In this document: in pieces, positions 1 to 7,372 of the stretch
How positions within the stretch are numbered: position 1 is the stretch's first letter
Layout of the letters: each line of letters starts with the position of its first letter
NCBI GenBank assembly: GCA_016870795.1
Contig: VGAJ01000001.1
Coordinates: forward strand, 1 to 64,000
Length of the DNA: 64,000 nt
Reading direction: 5' to 3'
From: Actinomycetota bacterium
GTDB taxonomy: Bacteria > Actinomycetota > Actinomycetes > Nanopelagicales > Nanopelagicaceae
The notes under the pieces: generated by a model
What the model saw: the letters and a program-made list of their open reading frames with translations, nothing else
What the model was told of the DNA's origin: nothing
Database searches by the model: none
Made by a program: the position numbers and the translations under genes

Positions 1-238
1 TTGACATGACTCCAGCAATTAACGCCGTTGCTGCTGCAACGAGCGCTAAGTTTGGAACATCTCCGCCACCAAGGAATTTTCCATCGCCGTCTTTTGCAAG
101 ACCGATGATTAGTGGATTGAGAGCAACGATATAGGCCATCGTAAAGAAGGTGACTACACCGCCGCGGACTTCCTGGGCTACTGAGGAGCCCCGTTGTGAG
201 ATTTTGAAGTATGAATCGAGCATGCTCTTCCTTTTCAT
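1..238 (-). CDS. NCS2-family purine permease (AzgA/GhxP-like), N-terminal part only
   Basis: Partial gene running off the left edge of the window; only its first 79 codons are visible on the minus strand. The translated start (LDSYFKISQRGSSVAQEVRGG, then VVTFFTMAYIVALNP) is the characteristic N-terminus of guanine/hypoxanthine/adenine proton symporters of the AzgA branch of NCS2, followed by the first membrane segment. Start is either ATG at 238 or the in-frame ATG at 223, which matches family N-termini better. Unlike most operon-leading genes here there is no TANNNT box just upstream, so it probably has a real 5' leader (see the hairpins at 252-305). Role inferred: nucleobase uptake feeding the apt/tdk salvage genes nearby. 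Confidence 0.8.
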   Translation of the reverse strand, partial: MKRKSMLDSYFKISQRGSSVAQEVRGGVVTFFTMAYIVALNPLIIGLAKDGDGKFLGGGDVPNLALVAAATALIAGVMS

Positions 239-251
239 CCGGATGAAGGGA

Positions 252-305
252 TGTCGCTAATTTTTTAACGGTGGTGGTTGCGACACCGTGTGGATTCAGT
301 CCACA
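252..305 (-). promoter_or_regulatory. Structured leader upstream of the NCS2 permease, mutually exclusive hairpins
   Basis: On the minus strand this stretch holds a TGTGGA-CTGAA-TCCACA hairpin (305-289). It is followed by two pairings that share bases and exclude each other: CGGTG (288-284) with CACCG (273-269), or TGTCGC (285-280) with GCGACA (257-252). The second arm lies close to the permease start. The layout resembles a regulatory leader, but I do not recognise a known riboswitch family. Confidence 0.4.
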
Positions 306-334
306 AGCCGAGGGGAGTGACTTAAATCTATTAG

Positions 335-997
335 TTACCCCTTGGTAAGTCGGGAAACGACACCAAAACCTGCAGCAACCGCATATCCGATGAGCAGGGC
401 AAATAGCGCCGTTCCAGGCCCGATTCGGCCGCCTAAAGTCCACCCAGCAAGGAGAACTGAAACCTCAATCGCTGTTCTAACCCGCCCGACTGGAATTCCC
501 GTCCTTCTATGCAGGGAAGTCATCCAACCATCGCGGGGACCTGGACCAAGGGCGCAGGTGATGTAAAGAGCTGATCCAATGCCAATTAGTCCAATACCAA
601 TAAATACATAGAGAAGTTGAATGATAAATAAATCAGGAGTCCCAATAAAAGCAATTCCAACATCAATTCCAATAGCGATAACAACAATATTTGCAAGCGT
701 TCCAAAGCCGGGTTTCTCTTTTAATGGAATCCAAAGCAAGAGAACAAGGCAACTAATTAGAAACGTTGCACTGCCTATTGTGATATTACTTCTTGTTGCA
801 ACTCCCTGAGCAAGAACCGACCAAGGTGCATTACCGAGCTCTGAAATAATTATTAAGCTATCGCCGATTCCAAAAATAAAAAGACCAAGAGTGAGAATTG
901 AAACTCTAGATATAGAGAGATCCCAGCGATGGGAAGCGCTCCAAGGGGTTATTGGAATGGTTTTATGAGGCCTTAGCGCATCTATAAATCTCTTCAC
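335..997 (-). CDS. YczE/YyaS/YitT-family integral membrane protein
   Basis: 220-residue protein with about five or six hydrophobic segments and the family's conserved pieces: an N-terminal R-x-G-L-F-x-F-G-x-G segment, 'GNAPWSVLAQG' and 'LGPGPRDGWMTSL'. This is the YczE group of YitT-like membrane proteins, whose biochemical role is not established; some members sit beside transport or antibiotic genes. The GTG start at 997 is supported by a TAGCGT box (1009-1004) only six bases upstream and no Shine-Dalgarno, indicating a leaderless mRNA. It is divergent from the DUF554 gene across a 39-base gap. Confidence 0.8.
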   Translation of the reverse strand: MKRFIDALRPHKTIPITPWSASHRWDLSISRVSILTLGLFIFGIGDSLIIISELGNAPWSVLAQGVATRSNITIGSATFLISCLVLLLWIPLKEKPGFGTLANIVVIAIGIDVGIAFIGTPDLFIIQLLYVFIGIGLIGIGSALYITCALGPGPRDGWMTSLHRRTGIPVGRVRTAIEVSVLLAGWTLGGRIGPGTALFALLIGYAVAAGFGVVSRLTKG

Positions 998-1036
998 TTT
1001 CTAACGCTACACCATTGATACTCTAGACTTATCTTC

Positions 1037-1768
1037 ATGTTCGTCGGAGTCGGAACGCTGATCAATATAGTCGCAATCATTGCTGGAGCTGCGCTTGGTG
1101 TTTTGCTTGGAAATAAGATGGGTGAAAAGACCCGAAATCTTGTTATGGATGTGCTTGGCGCTATCACTTTAATTGCTGCGGCCGGGGCAATCAAAGCTCT
1201 TTGGGATGAAGATTTCAATAGATATCTGCCAGATGGCTCACCACTTCTAGTTGTACTTGCCTCACTTCTTGTGGGTGGATTACTTGGTTCTCTGCTAAAG
1301 ATTGAAGATCATCTCGAAGCAATGGGAATCAAATTAAGAGCGCGATTTGATAGAGATGGAAAATCGCCTTTTGTTGAGGGTTTTGTCAGCGCTTCGCTTC
1401 TCTTTGTAATAGGTCCACTCGCAATTTTAGGAAGCATTAGTGATGGAATGTCTACAGGTATTGAGCAACTAACGTTGAAAAGTATTCTCGACTTTTTCAC
1501 ATCTATTGCCTTTGCAGCAGCCCTTGGTTGGGGAGTAGCTTTATCAGCCTTGCCTGTTGGTATTTATCAATTTGCTTGGACCGGGGTTGGTTTTGCACTT
1601 GGAGCAATTCTTGAGCCGTATCAAGTCAGCGCTATGACAGCTACTGGCGGCGTTTTACTTCTAGGAATCGCTTTGAAACTTCTTAATATCAAGCAGATAG
1701 CAATCGGCAACCTCTTGCCAGCTTTAGCTCTTGCACCGCTCTTTGCCCTGTTAGCTAAAACGATTTAG
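1037..1768 (+). CDS. DUF554-family membrane protein (YdfK-like)
   Basis: 243-residue polytopic membrane protein with about six or seven hydrophobic segments. The N-terminus 'GTLINIVAIIAGAALGVLLG' followed by a charged loop, and the 'GPLAILGSISDG' segment in the middle, are typical of DUF554 proteins, whose function is unknown. The ATG is preceded by TAGACT at 1024-1029 with a seven-base gap, so the mRNA is probably leaderless. The gene converges on tdk with a single base between stop codons and no visible terminator. Confidence 0.85.
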   Translation: MFVGVGTLINIVAIIAGAALGVLLGNKMGEKTRNLVMDVLGAITLIAAAGAIKALWDEDFNRYLPDGSPLLVVLASLLVGGLLGSLLKIEDHLEAMGIKLRARFDRDGKSPFVEGFVSASLLFVIGPLAILGSISDGMSTGIEQLTLKSILDFFTSIAFAAALGWGVALSALPVGIYQFAWTGVGFALGAILEPYQVSAMTATGGVLLLGIALKLLNIKQIAIGNLLPALALAPLFALLAKTI

Positions 1769-1769
1769 A

Positions 1770-2411
1770 TTAATGAAATGGGAGTGGATCACTTGATTGA
1801 TGAGCTGCCCCTGAATTTCTAGCAGTCACTTTTCTCATATGGTGGCGACGACATAAAACCTCATAAGCCACTTCGTTGGCGGCATTTGTATCGCCCACAA
1901 CCACCTGCTCGCCTTCCGTAACCATAACCCCGCCAATAGTTCTAGCATTATGAGTTGCGCGCCTACCACACCAACAGAGGGCTTCAACTTGAAGGGTTTG
2001 AACGCGGTCAGCTAGCTCGATTAACCTGGCAGAGCCAGGGAATAGCTTGGTGCGAAAATCTGTAAGGATTCCAAAGGCATAAACTTCGATTCCAAGGCCA
2101 TCTGCAATTCGGGCTAATTGTTCAACCTGTTCAGGTGCGTAGAACTGGGCCTCATCGCAGATCACATAATCAATTCGCCTTCCCGTTGATAGCTGATCAA
2201 CTACAAACTTATGGAGATCCATCTCAAGTGAAACTTCGAGCGCCTCTGAAGTAAGCCCAAGGCGGGATGAAATCTTGCCACTTCCTGCTCGATCGCGATT
2301 CGTAAAGAGCAAGCCAGCTCTGCCGCGGCTTTGATGGTTGTGAGCGGTCTGAAGAGCTAGCGTTGATTTTCCGCTATCCATGGTTCCGCAGTAATAAATT
2401 AACTCGGCCAT
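1770..2411 (-). CDS. tdk: Thymidine kinase (type II)
   Basis: Cytosolic enzyme that phosphorylates thymidine (or deoxyuridine) with ATP in pyrimidine salvage. The 213-residue protein has the P-loop 'GTMDSGKST' at residues 9-17, the 'CDEAQF' Walker B/catalytic region near residue 85, and the paired Cys-rich zinc-binding segments 'CWCGRRATHN' and 'LCRRHH' of the TK1-like family. Length is normal. It lies 17 bases downstream of apt on the same strand, so the two salvage enzymes are probably cotranscribed. Confidence 0.95.
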   Translation of the reverse strand: MAELIYYCGTMDSGKSTLALQTAHNHQSRGRAGLLFTNRDRAGSGKISSRLGLTSEALEVSLEMDLHKFVVDQLSTGRRIDYVICDEAQFYAPEQVEQLARIADGLGIEVYAFGILTDFRTKLFPGSARLIELADRVQTLQVEALCWCGRRATHNARTIGGVMVTEGEQVVVGDTNAANEVAYEVLCRRHHMRKVTARNSGAAHQSSDPLPFH

Positions 2412-2428
2412 TTGATCGCCCCCAATAC

Positions 2429-2986
2429 CTATGCCTTAAGAAGCGAGATAATTCCAACCTCGCTATGGGTATCGCTAATCATTTTGCGTCCTTGCAGAAA
2501 TTCAATTTCGAGCATAAACAGATGCGCAACGACTTTAGCGCCAGTTATTTCAACTAGATCATGACAGGCAAGAGCTGTGCCGCCGGTTGCTAAAACATCA
2601 TCAACGATGATCACATTATCTGAGGGATCAAGAAGATCTTTATGAAGCTCTAGCGCATCAAAGCCATATTCCAGCGCGTACTCTTTTCGATAGACATCTC
2701 TTGGTAACTTGCCCGGTTTTCTTACCGTGACAAAACCGATCTCTAAAGCTTTAGCAATAGCCCCACCAAGAATAAAACCACGACTCTCAATTCCTACTAT
2801 CGCATCTACTTTCTTATCGAGCGAGCGAATAGATCTGGCAAATTCATCAATGACCACTCCAAAGCCAATTCCATCGGCAAGTAAAGGGGTTATGTCTTTG
2901 AAGAGAATCCCTGGTTTTGGATAATCAGGGACATCGGCGATGAGTGATAGAGCCCGCTCCAGCGGGGTTAGATTGCTTTGAGCCAC
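2429..2986 (-). CDS. apt: Adenine phosphoribosyltransferase
   Basis: Converts adenine plus PRPP to AMP. The 185-residue protein has the Apt N-terminus ('PDYPKPGILFKDITPLL'), the 'IVGIESRGFILGGAIA' loop, and the PRPP-binding motif 'VIIVDDVLATGGTA' at about residues 124-137. It starts at GTG 2986. A TACGCT box (2998-2993) six bases upstream indicates a leaderless transcript of its own even though tRNA-Leu lies immediately behind it. It likely works with the adjacent tdk and the NCS2 permease in nucleobase scavenging. Confidence 0.95.
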   Translation of the reverse strand: MAQSNLTPLERALSLIADVPDYPKPGILFKDITPLLADGIGFGVVIDEFARSIRSLDKKVDAIVGIESRGFILGGAIAKALEIGFVTVRKPGKLPRDVYRKEYALEYGFDALELHKDLLDPSDNVIIVDDVLATGGTALACHDLVEITGAKVVAHLFMLEIEFLQGRKMISDTHSEVGIISLLKA

Positions 2987-3009
2987 GGCGGGAGCGTATC
3001 TTTAAAACG

Positions 3010-3093
3010 TGTCCGAGAGGGGACTTGAACCCCTAATCCCTTGCGGGAACTAACACCTCAAGCTAGCGCGTCTGCCAATTCCGCCACCCGGAC
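3010..3093 (-). tRNA. tRNA-Leu (anticodon GAG)
   Basis: An 84-nt class II tRNA. The acceptor GTCCGGG pairs with CTCGGAC (one G-U), the D-arm carries TGGCAGA, and the anticodon loop TTGAGGT reads GAG. There is a long variable arm (TTCCCGCAAGGGA) and the T-loop GGTTCAAGTCC. The discriminator is A and the CCA end is not encoded (the next bases are CG). Confidence 0.95.
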
Positions 3094-3114
3094 AATGCGG
3101 GCATACTTTAGCCC

Positions 3115-4434
3115 ATGAAACTAACTGATGCCCAGCGCATAGAACTAGAAGAAGATGTAGTAAAGCTTTGCCAGGAATTGATTCAGATTCCAAGCGTCAA
3201 TTTTGGCGAAGGCAAAGGCGATGAGAAAGCTGCTGCTGAATATGTGGCTGCCAAGATGAAAGAAGTTGGAATTGAGAGCAAGATTTACGAAAGCGCTCCT
3301 AATCGCTGCTCAGTAGTTGCAAGAATTGAAGGCAAAGATAAATCAAGACCTGGTCTTGTCGTAAATGGTCATCTTGATGTGGTTCCAGCAAATGCAGCTG
3401 ATTGGTCGGTAGATCCATTCTCTGGCGCAATCAAAGATGGATGCATCTGGGGACGCGGCGCGGTTGATATGAAGAATATGGATGCCATGATTCTTGCAGT
3501 TATAAGACTTTGGGCTAGATACAAGTATCAACCAGAGCGCACCATCGTGATTGTCTTCTTTGGCGACGAAGAAGCTGGCGGCATATATGGATCAAGGTGG
3601 ATGGCTGAGAACCACCCAGAGGTATTTGCAGGATGTAGCGAAACGATTTCTGAGGTTGGAGGTTTCTCTTTAACTCTTGTCTCGGGTAAGCGTGTTTACG
3701 CAATCGAAGCTTCTCAAAAGGGAATTGAATGGATGAAGATTACTGCAGAGGGCGTTGCGGGTCATGGCTCGATGGTTAACAATGCAAATGCTGTAACCCG
3801 CCTAACCGAGGCGATAGCAAAGATTGGTAACTACACCTGGCCACAGAGAATTACTAAAACCAGTGATCTCTTCTTTCAGAAGATCTCAGAGCTTTCTGGA
3901 AAGCCATATGATAGAAGTAATCTGCAGCCGCTAATTGATGAAGTTGGCCCGATGGGCAAGATGATTGGCGCAACGCTTTGTAACACCACAAATCCCACGA
4001 TGCTTGAGGCCGGCTACAAAGCCAATGTGATTCCGCAGAGTGCAAGCGCAGTCGTTGATGGCAGAACGTTGCCAGGCTTTGAAAAAGAGCTTCTCGATAC
4101 TGTTAAATCCTTAGTGGGCGAGCATGTTAAGGTTGAAAGCCTTGTCTCTGATATCCCGCTAGAGGTTGAATTTGGCGGACCACTTGTAGATGCCATGATT
4201 GCAGCGATTAAGTCAGAAGATCCAGATGGAATTCCAATTCCATATCTATTAAGTGGTGGAACTGATAATAAAGCTTTAGCAAAACTTGGAATTGTTGGTT
4301 ATGGCTTTAGTCCGCTTAAGCTGCCGCCAGATCTAGATTTCACGGGGTTATTTCATGGAATTGATGAGAGAGTGCCGATAGATTCACTGCAATTTGGCGC
4401 AAGAACTCTCTTTCACTTCCTCGTTAATGCCTAG
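3115..4434 (+). CDS. M20/M25/M40-family zinc metallopeptidase
   Basis: 439-residue cytoplasmic enzyme of the M20 family (dipeptidases, acetylornithine and succinyl-diaminopimelate deacylases). Visible metal and catalytic motifs include 'NGHLDVVP', 'GRGAVDMKN' and 'FFGDEEAGG', with a dimerisation domain in the middle and a C-terminal His ('LFHGIDERV'). It is closest to the actinobacterial M20 peptidases found near mshC; the exact substrate cannot be told, and it need not be an ArgE or DapE. ATG at 3115 follows TACTTT (3104-3109) by five bases: leaderless. Its TAG stop overlaps the stop of the convergent aldo/keto reductase in a CTAG palindrome. Confidence 0.85.
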   Translation: MKLTDAQRIELEEDVVKLCQELIQIPSVNFGEGKGDEKAAAEYVAAKMKEVGIESKIYESAPNRCSVVARIEGKDKSRPGLVVNGHLDVVPANAADWSVDPFSGAIKDGCIWGRGAVDMKNMDAMILAVIRLWARYKYQPERTIVIVFFGDEEAGGIYGSRWMAENHPEVFAGCSETISEVGGFSLTLVSGKRVYAIEASQKGIEWMKITAEGVAGHGSMVNNANAVTRLTEAIAKIGNYTWPQRITKTSDLFFQKISELSGKPYDRSNLQPLIDEVGPMGKMIGATLCNTTNPTMLEAGYKANVIPQSASAVVDGRTLPGFEKELLDTVKSLVGEHVKVESLVSDIPLEVEFGGPLVDAMIAAIKSEDPDGIPIPYLLSGGTDNKALAKLGIVGYGFSPLKLPPDLDFTGLFHGIDERVPIDSLQFGARTLFHFLVNA

Positions 4435-5378
4435 ATAGCACTTATCTCATCAAGTGCTTCGCGAACTGGAACTGGCAGAGTCACCGACTCGGCGCTTAGG
4501 GCTCCGCGTAGCTGCGCTCCGGTTCTTGCTCCAATAATTGCCGAGGTAACTCCAGGACAATCTCTTACCCAGGCAAGTGAAACCTCAAGCGGTGATAATC
4601 CAAGGCCATCGGATGCAACCATTACCGCTTCAACTATCTTTCTCGAGCCCTGATCTAAATATGGCTCAATGAAGGATGAGAAGTGTGGCGAGGCTCCTCT
4701 GGAATCAGAGGGAAGTCCCGACCGGTATTTACCAGTTAATACTCCGCGACCTAGGGGAGACCAGGCGAGGACTCCAACGCCGAGCTCTCTGGATGCTGGC
4801 AAAATCTCTCTTTCAATTTTTCTATTGAGTAATGAGTACTCATTCTGAGTGCTGATAATCGGAGCTTTGCCAAAGATTGGATTCTGAAGCGTCACAGCTC
4901 TTGCTAATTGCCACCCAGCGAAATTAGAGATTCCTACATGCCTAGCTCTTCCAGTACTCACCGCGTAATCAAGAGCGCTTAATACTTCTTCTAGCGGCGT
5001 CTTTTCATCCCAGGTGTGAATCTGCCAGAGATCAACATAATCGGTTCTCAAATGCGATAGAGATCGATCAAGATCAGCAATAAGTGAAGTTCTTGAGTTA
5101 TCTACAACTCTTTCGCCACTCTTAAAAGATATCCCAGCCTTGGTTGCGATGATGATCTGATCCCTTGGGACCATAATCCCTAGAAATCCGCCTAAAACTC
5201 GCTCAGCATCACCATTGCCATAAACAGCTGCGGTATCAATGAAATTTCCGCCAGCATCTAAGTAGAAACGGAGTTGCTCTGCCGCTTCATGCTCATCGGT
5301 ATCCCGACCCCAGGTCATCGTTCCTAGGCCAAGGCGAGAGACCCTTACCCCACTACGACCTAACTGGCGCAACTCCAT
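4431..5378 (-). CDS. Aldo/keto reductase
   Basis: 315-residue NADPH-dependent oxidoreductase with a TIM-barrel fold. The N-terminal 'RQLGRSGVRVSRLGLGTMTWG' and the catalytic tetrad are present: Asp in 'FIDTAAVYG', Tyr in the same segment, Lys in 'IIATKAG' and His in 'LWQIHTWDE'. The C-terminal cofactor segment includes 'IIGART'. Physiological substrate unknown. ATG at 5378 is preceded by TAAGGT with a six-base gap, so it is probably leaderless. Convergent with the M20 gene and sharing the CTAG stop tetranucleotide; divergent from the histidine phosphatase. Confidence 0.88.
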   Translation of the reverse strand: MELRQLGRSGVRVSRLGLGTMTWGRDTDEHEAAEQLRFYLDAGGNFIDTAAVYGNGDAERVLGGFLGIMVPRDQIIIATKAGISFKSGERVVDNSRTSLIADLDRSLSHLRTDYVDLWQIHTWDEKTPLEEVLSALDYAVSTGRARHVGISNFAGWQLARAVTLQNPIFGKAPIISTQNEYSLLNRKIEREILPASRELGVGVLAWSPLGRGVLTGKYRSGLPSDSRGASPHFSSFIEPYLDQGSRKIVEAVMVASDGLGLSPLEVSLAWVRDCPGVTSAIIGARTGAQLRGALSAESVTLPVPVREALDEISAI

Positions 5379-5442
5379 GTATCGACCTTAGCAAAGATAC
5401 TTCGAAAAGAAGTGGAAGCTTTAAAGAGATAATCTTAAGGCT

Positions 5443-6108
5443 ATGACAACTTTCCTTCTTCTTCGTCATGCCCATTCAGTAGCAAACAATGCAGGAATAC
5501 TTGCAGGGCAGTTAGAGGGAATCGGGCTATCTAAAGATGGAACTGCTCAGGTCAAGAAACTTACCCTCTCTTTTGAAAATATCAAGATTGATCGAATAAT
5601 TTCAAGCCCGATGCAGCGCTGTCTTGAAACAGTTGAGGTTATCGCAAAATCCAAAAAAAAGCGGATATCTATTGATAAACGATTAATTGAAATGAATTAC
5701 GGTTCGTGGAGCGGAAAAAAGCTTTCTAAATTGAGTCGGATGAAAGATTGGAAAGTTATACAGACAAAGCCATCTGCATTCAGATTTCCGCAAGGGGAGA
5801 GCTTTGTAGAGCTCGAAAGAAGGATTGAATCCCTACTCAAAGATTTGTCTCGAAAATACCCCAAGGAAACAATCTTGCTTATCACCCATGGAGATGTCAT
5901 TAAGATTGCGGCAAGTCTGACTGTAGGTTGCCCTTTAGACAATTTTCAAAAGTTTGCAGTTGATCCATGTTCTTTAACAACACTTTCTTGGGGCCCAAAG
6001 AGTCGAATGTTGCTCACTTTCAATCAGAAGATTGTTTCCATCAAGTCAAGTAAGAAGAAAAAGAGAAGTGATCGCAATACTTTGGGTGGTTCAAAAGATG
6101 TCGCTTAG
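5443..6108 (+). CDS. Histidine phosphatase, MSMEG_4193-type putative phosphomutase
   Basis: 221-residue histidine phosphatase. The phosphohistidine motif 'LLRHAHS' is near residue 6, the second catalytic His is in 'LLITHGDV' at about residue 148, and 'RIISSPMQRCLETVE' follows the usual pattern. Its position as first gene before DUF3090, SCO1664-family and mshC is the arrangement typical of actinobacterial MSMEG_4193-type proteins; substrate unknown. The C-terminal tail is Lys/Arg/Ser-rich. TAATCT at 5430-5435, seven bases before the ATG, indicates a leaderless start. DUF3090 begins inside its last codons. Confidence 0.85.
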   Translation: MTTFLLLRHAHSVANNAGILAGQLEGIGLSKDGTAQVKKLTLSFENIKIDRIISSPMQRCLETVEVIAKSKKKRISIDKRLIEMNYGSWSGKKLSKLSRMKDWKVIQTKPSAFRFPQGESFVELERRIESLLKDLSRKYPKETILLITHGDVIKIAASLTVGCPLDNFQKFAVDPCSLTTLSWGPKSRMLLTFNQKIVSIKSSKKKKRSDRNTLGGSKDVA

Positions 6109-6631
6109 ACGAATCTATAACCTAGATGAAGTTGATCGATTCATTCTAGGCACTGTTGGCCAGCCCGGAGAGCGTGAGTTCTATATTCAAGTAAAGAAGG
6201 CTGGGCAAGTTTTCTCATTTGCCCTTGAAAAGGCGCAAGCTCAAGCACTTACTGATCGCTTCAAAGAGATGCTTCGAGAGGTAAAAAGCAGAGAGGGAGC
6301 AGCCCCGAAAGATATCGAAGCACTTGATATGCCAATAGATTCTGAATTCACTCTAGGTGTTATGGCTCTAACCTGGCAGATAGATTCTCAAATGATTAGA
6401 TTCGAAGGACAGGCAATTGCTGGGGATCAAGGCGAAGAAGTTATCTTTGATGAGCTAGCAAGCGATGAAACTGAGGGAGCACCAGCGATTCTAAGAATTC
6501 GCATTACCCCATCACAGGCCCGTAGTTTCATAGATCGGGCATCCAGTGTAATCAAAGCTGGACGACCACCTTGCATGTTCTGTGGAGCTCCAATAAATCC
6601 TGATGGTCACATCTGCCCCAGAATGAATTAA
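6098..6631 (+). CDS. DUF3090 family protein
   Basis: 177-residue cytoplasmic protein found almost only in actinobacteria. The N-terminal 'RIYNLDEVDRFILGTVGQPG' and the C-terminal zinc-ribbon-like 'CMFCGAPINPDGHICPR' (CxxC plus a later Cys) are diagnostic. I start it at ATG 6098 rather than the track's 6032 because homologues begin at this point and the upstream extension only reads the phosphatase tail in another frame. It overlaps the phosphatase by 11 bases and abuts the SCO1664-family gene, so the three are one transcription unit. Function unknown. Confidence 0.85.
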   Translation: MSLRRIYNLDEVDRFILGTVGQPGEREFYIQVKKAGQVFSFALEKAQAQALTDRFKEMLREVKSREGAAPKDIEALDMPIDSEFTLGVMALTWQIDSQMIRFEGQAIAGDQGEEVIFDELASDETEGAPAILRIRITPSQARSFIDRASSVIKAGRPPCMFCGAPINPDGHICPRMN

Positions 6632-7333
6632 ATGCTTAGTAGAGAAGAGCTTCTTTCAGGAGAATTGATAGTTGAAGGGCGATTGGTGGATGCATCAAAT
6701 GCCACACTTCTCGGGAGAGTCTTAACGGGTGATCAATCTAGTTTCGCTGTTGTCTATAAACCAATTGCTGGCGAGAGAGCGCTATGGGATTTTGCGGATG
6801 GCAACCTTGCTTCAAGAGAGGTGGCCTCGCATTTAATAAGCGAGGCAGGTCAATTTAATTGCGTCCCTCTAACCGTTATGCGAGATGGACCTTTTGGCCC
6901 AGGCGCCGTTCAGCAGTGGATCGATGTGGATCCAGATCTTGATTTGATAGCAATTGGTCAGCAGTCAACGCCTGCAATAAGAAATCTTGCCCTCTTTGAT
7001 GTTGTTATTAATAATACAGATAGAAAGTTTGGACATATTCTCCCCATTTCCGATTCCGAGATTCTCGGCTGTGATCATGGCTTAACCTTTCATGAAGAGT
7101 TCAAATTAAGAACGGTGTTATGGCAATACGCTGGCCAAGAACTAGCTAAGAATGAAGTAAGCAAGCTTGAGTCGCTAAAGCTTCGTATTAAAGGCGATAT
7201 TGGTTCCTCTCTTGGAGAGCTAATCACTCAAGATGAAATCGACTCTCTTCTTGAGAGAATCGATATGCTGATTTCAGAGGGGTTTCCTTATCCGTCGGAG
7301 CAATGGCCCGCGGTCCCGTGGCCTCCGGTTTAA
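6632..7333 (+). CDS. SCO1664-family protein (PI3K/PI4K-like kinase fold)
   Basis: 233-residue protein of an actinobacterial family of unknown function related to the PI3/PI4-kinase/HipA-like fold. Kinase-like landmarks: a Lys in 'AVVYKPIAGERALWDF', the catalytic-loop-like 'LFDVVINNTDRKFGHIL' (about residues 124-140) and the metal-binding-like 'LGCDHGLTFHEEFKLR' (about 148-163). Adjacent residues are conserved for nucleotide binding, so activity is plausible, but no substrate is known. It begins directly after the DUF3090 stop codon with no gap, which implies translational coupling. Confidence 0.82.
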   Translation: MLSREELLSGELIVEGRLVDASNATLLGRVLTGDQSSFAVVYKPIAGERALWDFADGNLASREVASHLISEAGQFNCVPLTVMRDGPFGPGAVQQWIDVDPDLDLIAIGQQSTPAIRNLALFDVVINNTDRKFGHILPISDSEILGCDHGLTFHEEFKLRTVLWQYAGQELAKNEVSKLESLKLRIKGDIGSSLGELITQDEIDSLLERIDMLISEGFPYPSEQWPAVPWPPV

Positions 7334-7372
7334 TCGTGGATATAGACCTGCAGAGATTTGTAGGCTAGGGCG

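Noticed and set aside
6032-6097. N-terminal 22-residue extension of the DUF3090 ORF
   Set aside because: Reads the Lys/Ser tail of the phosphatase in another frame; homologues start at the downstream Met.
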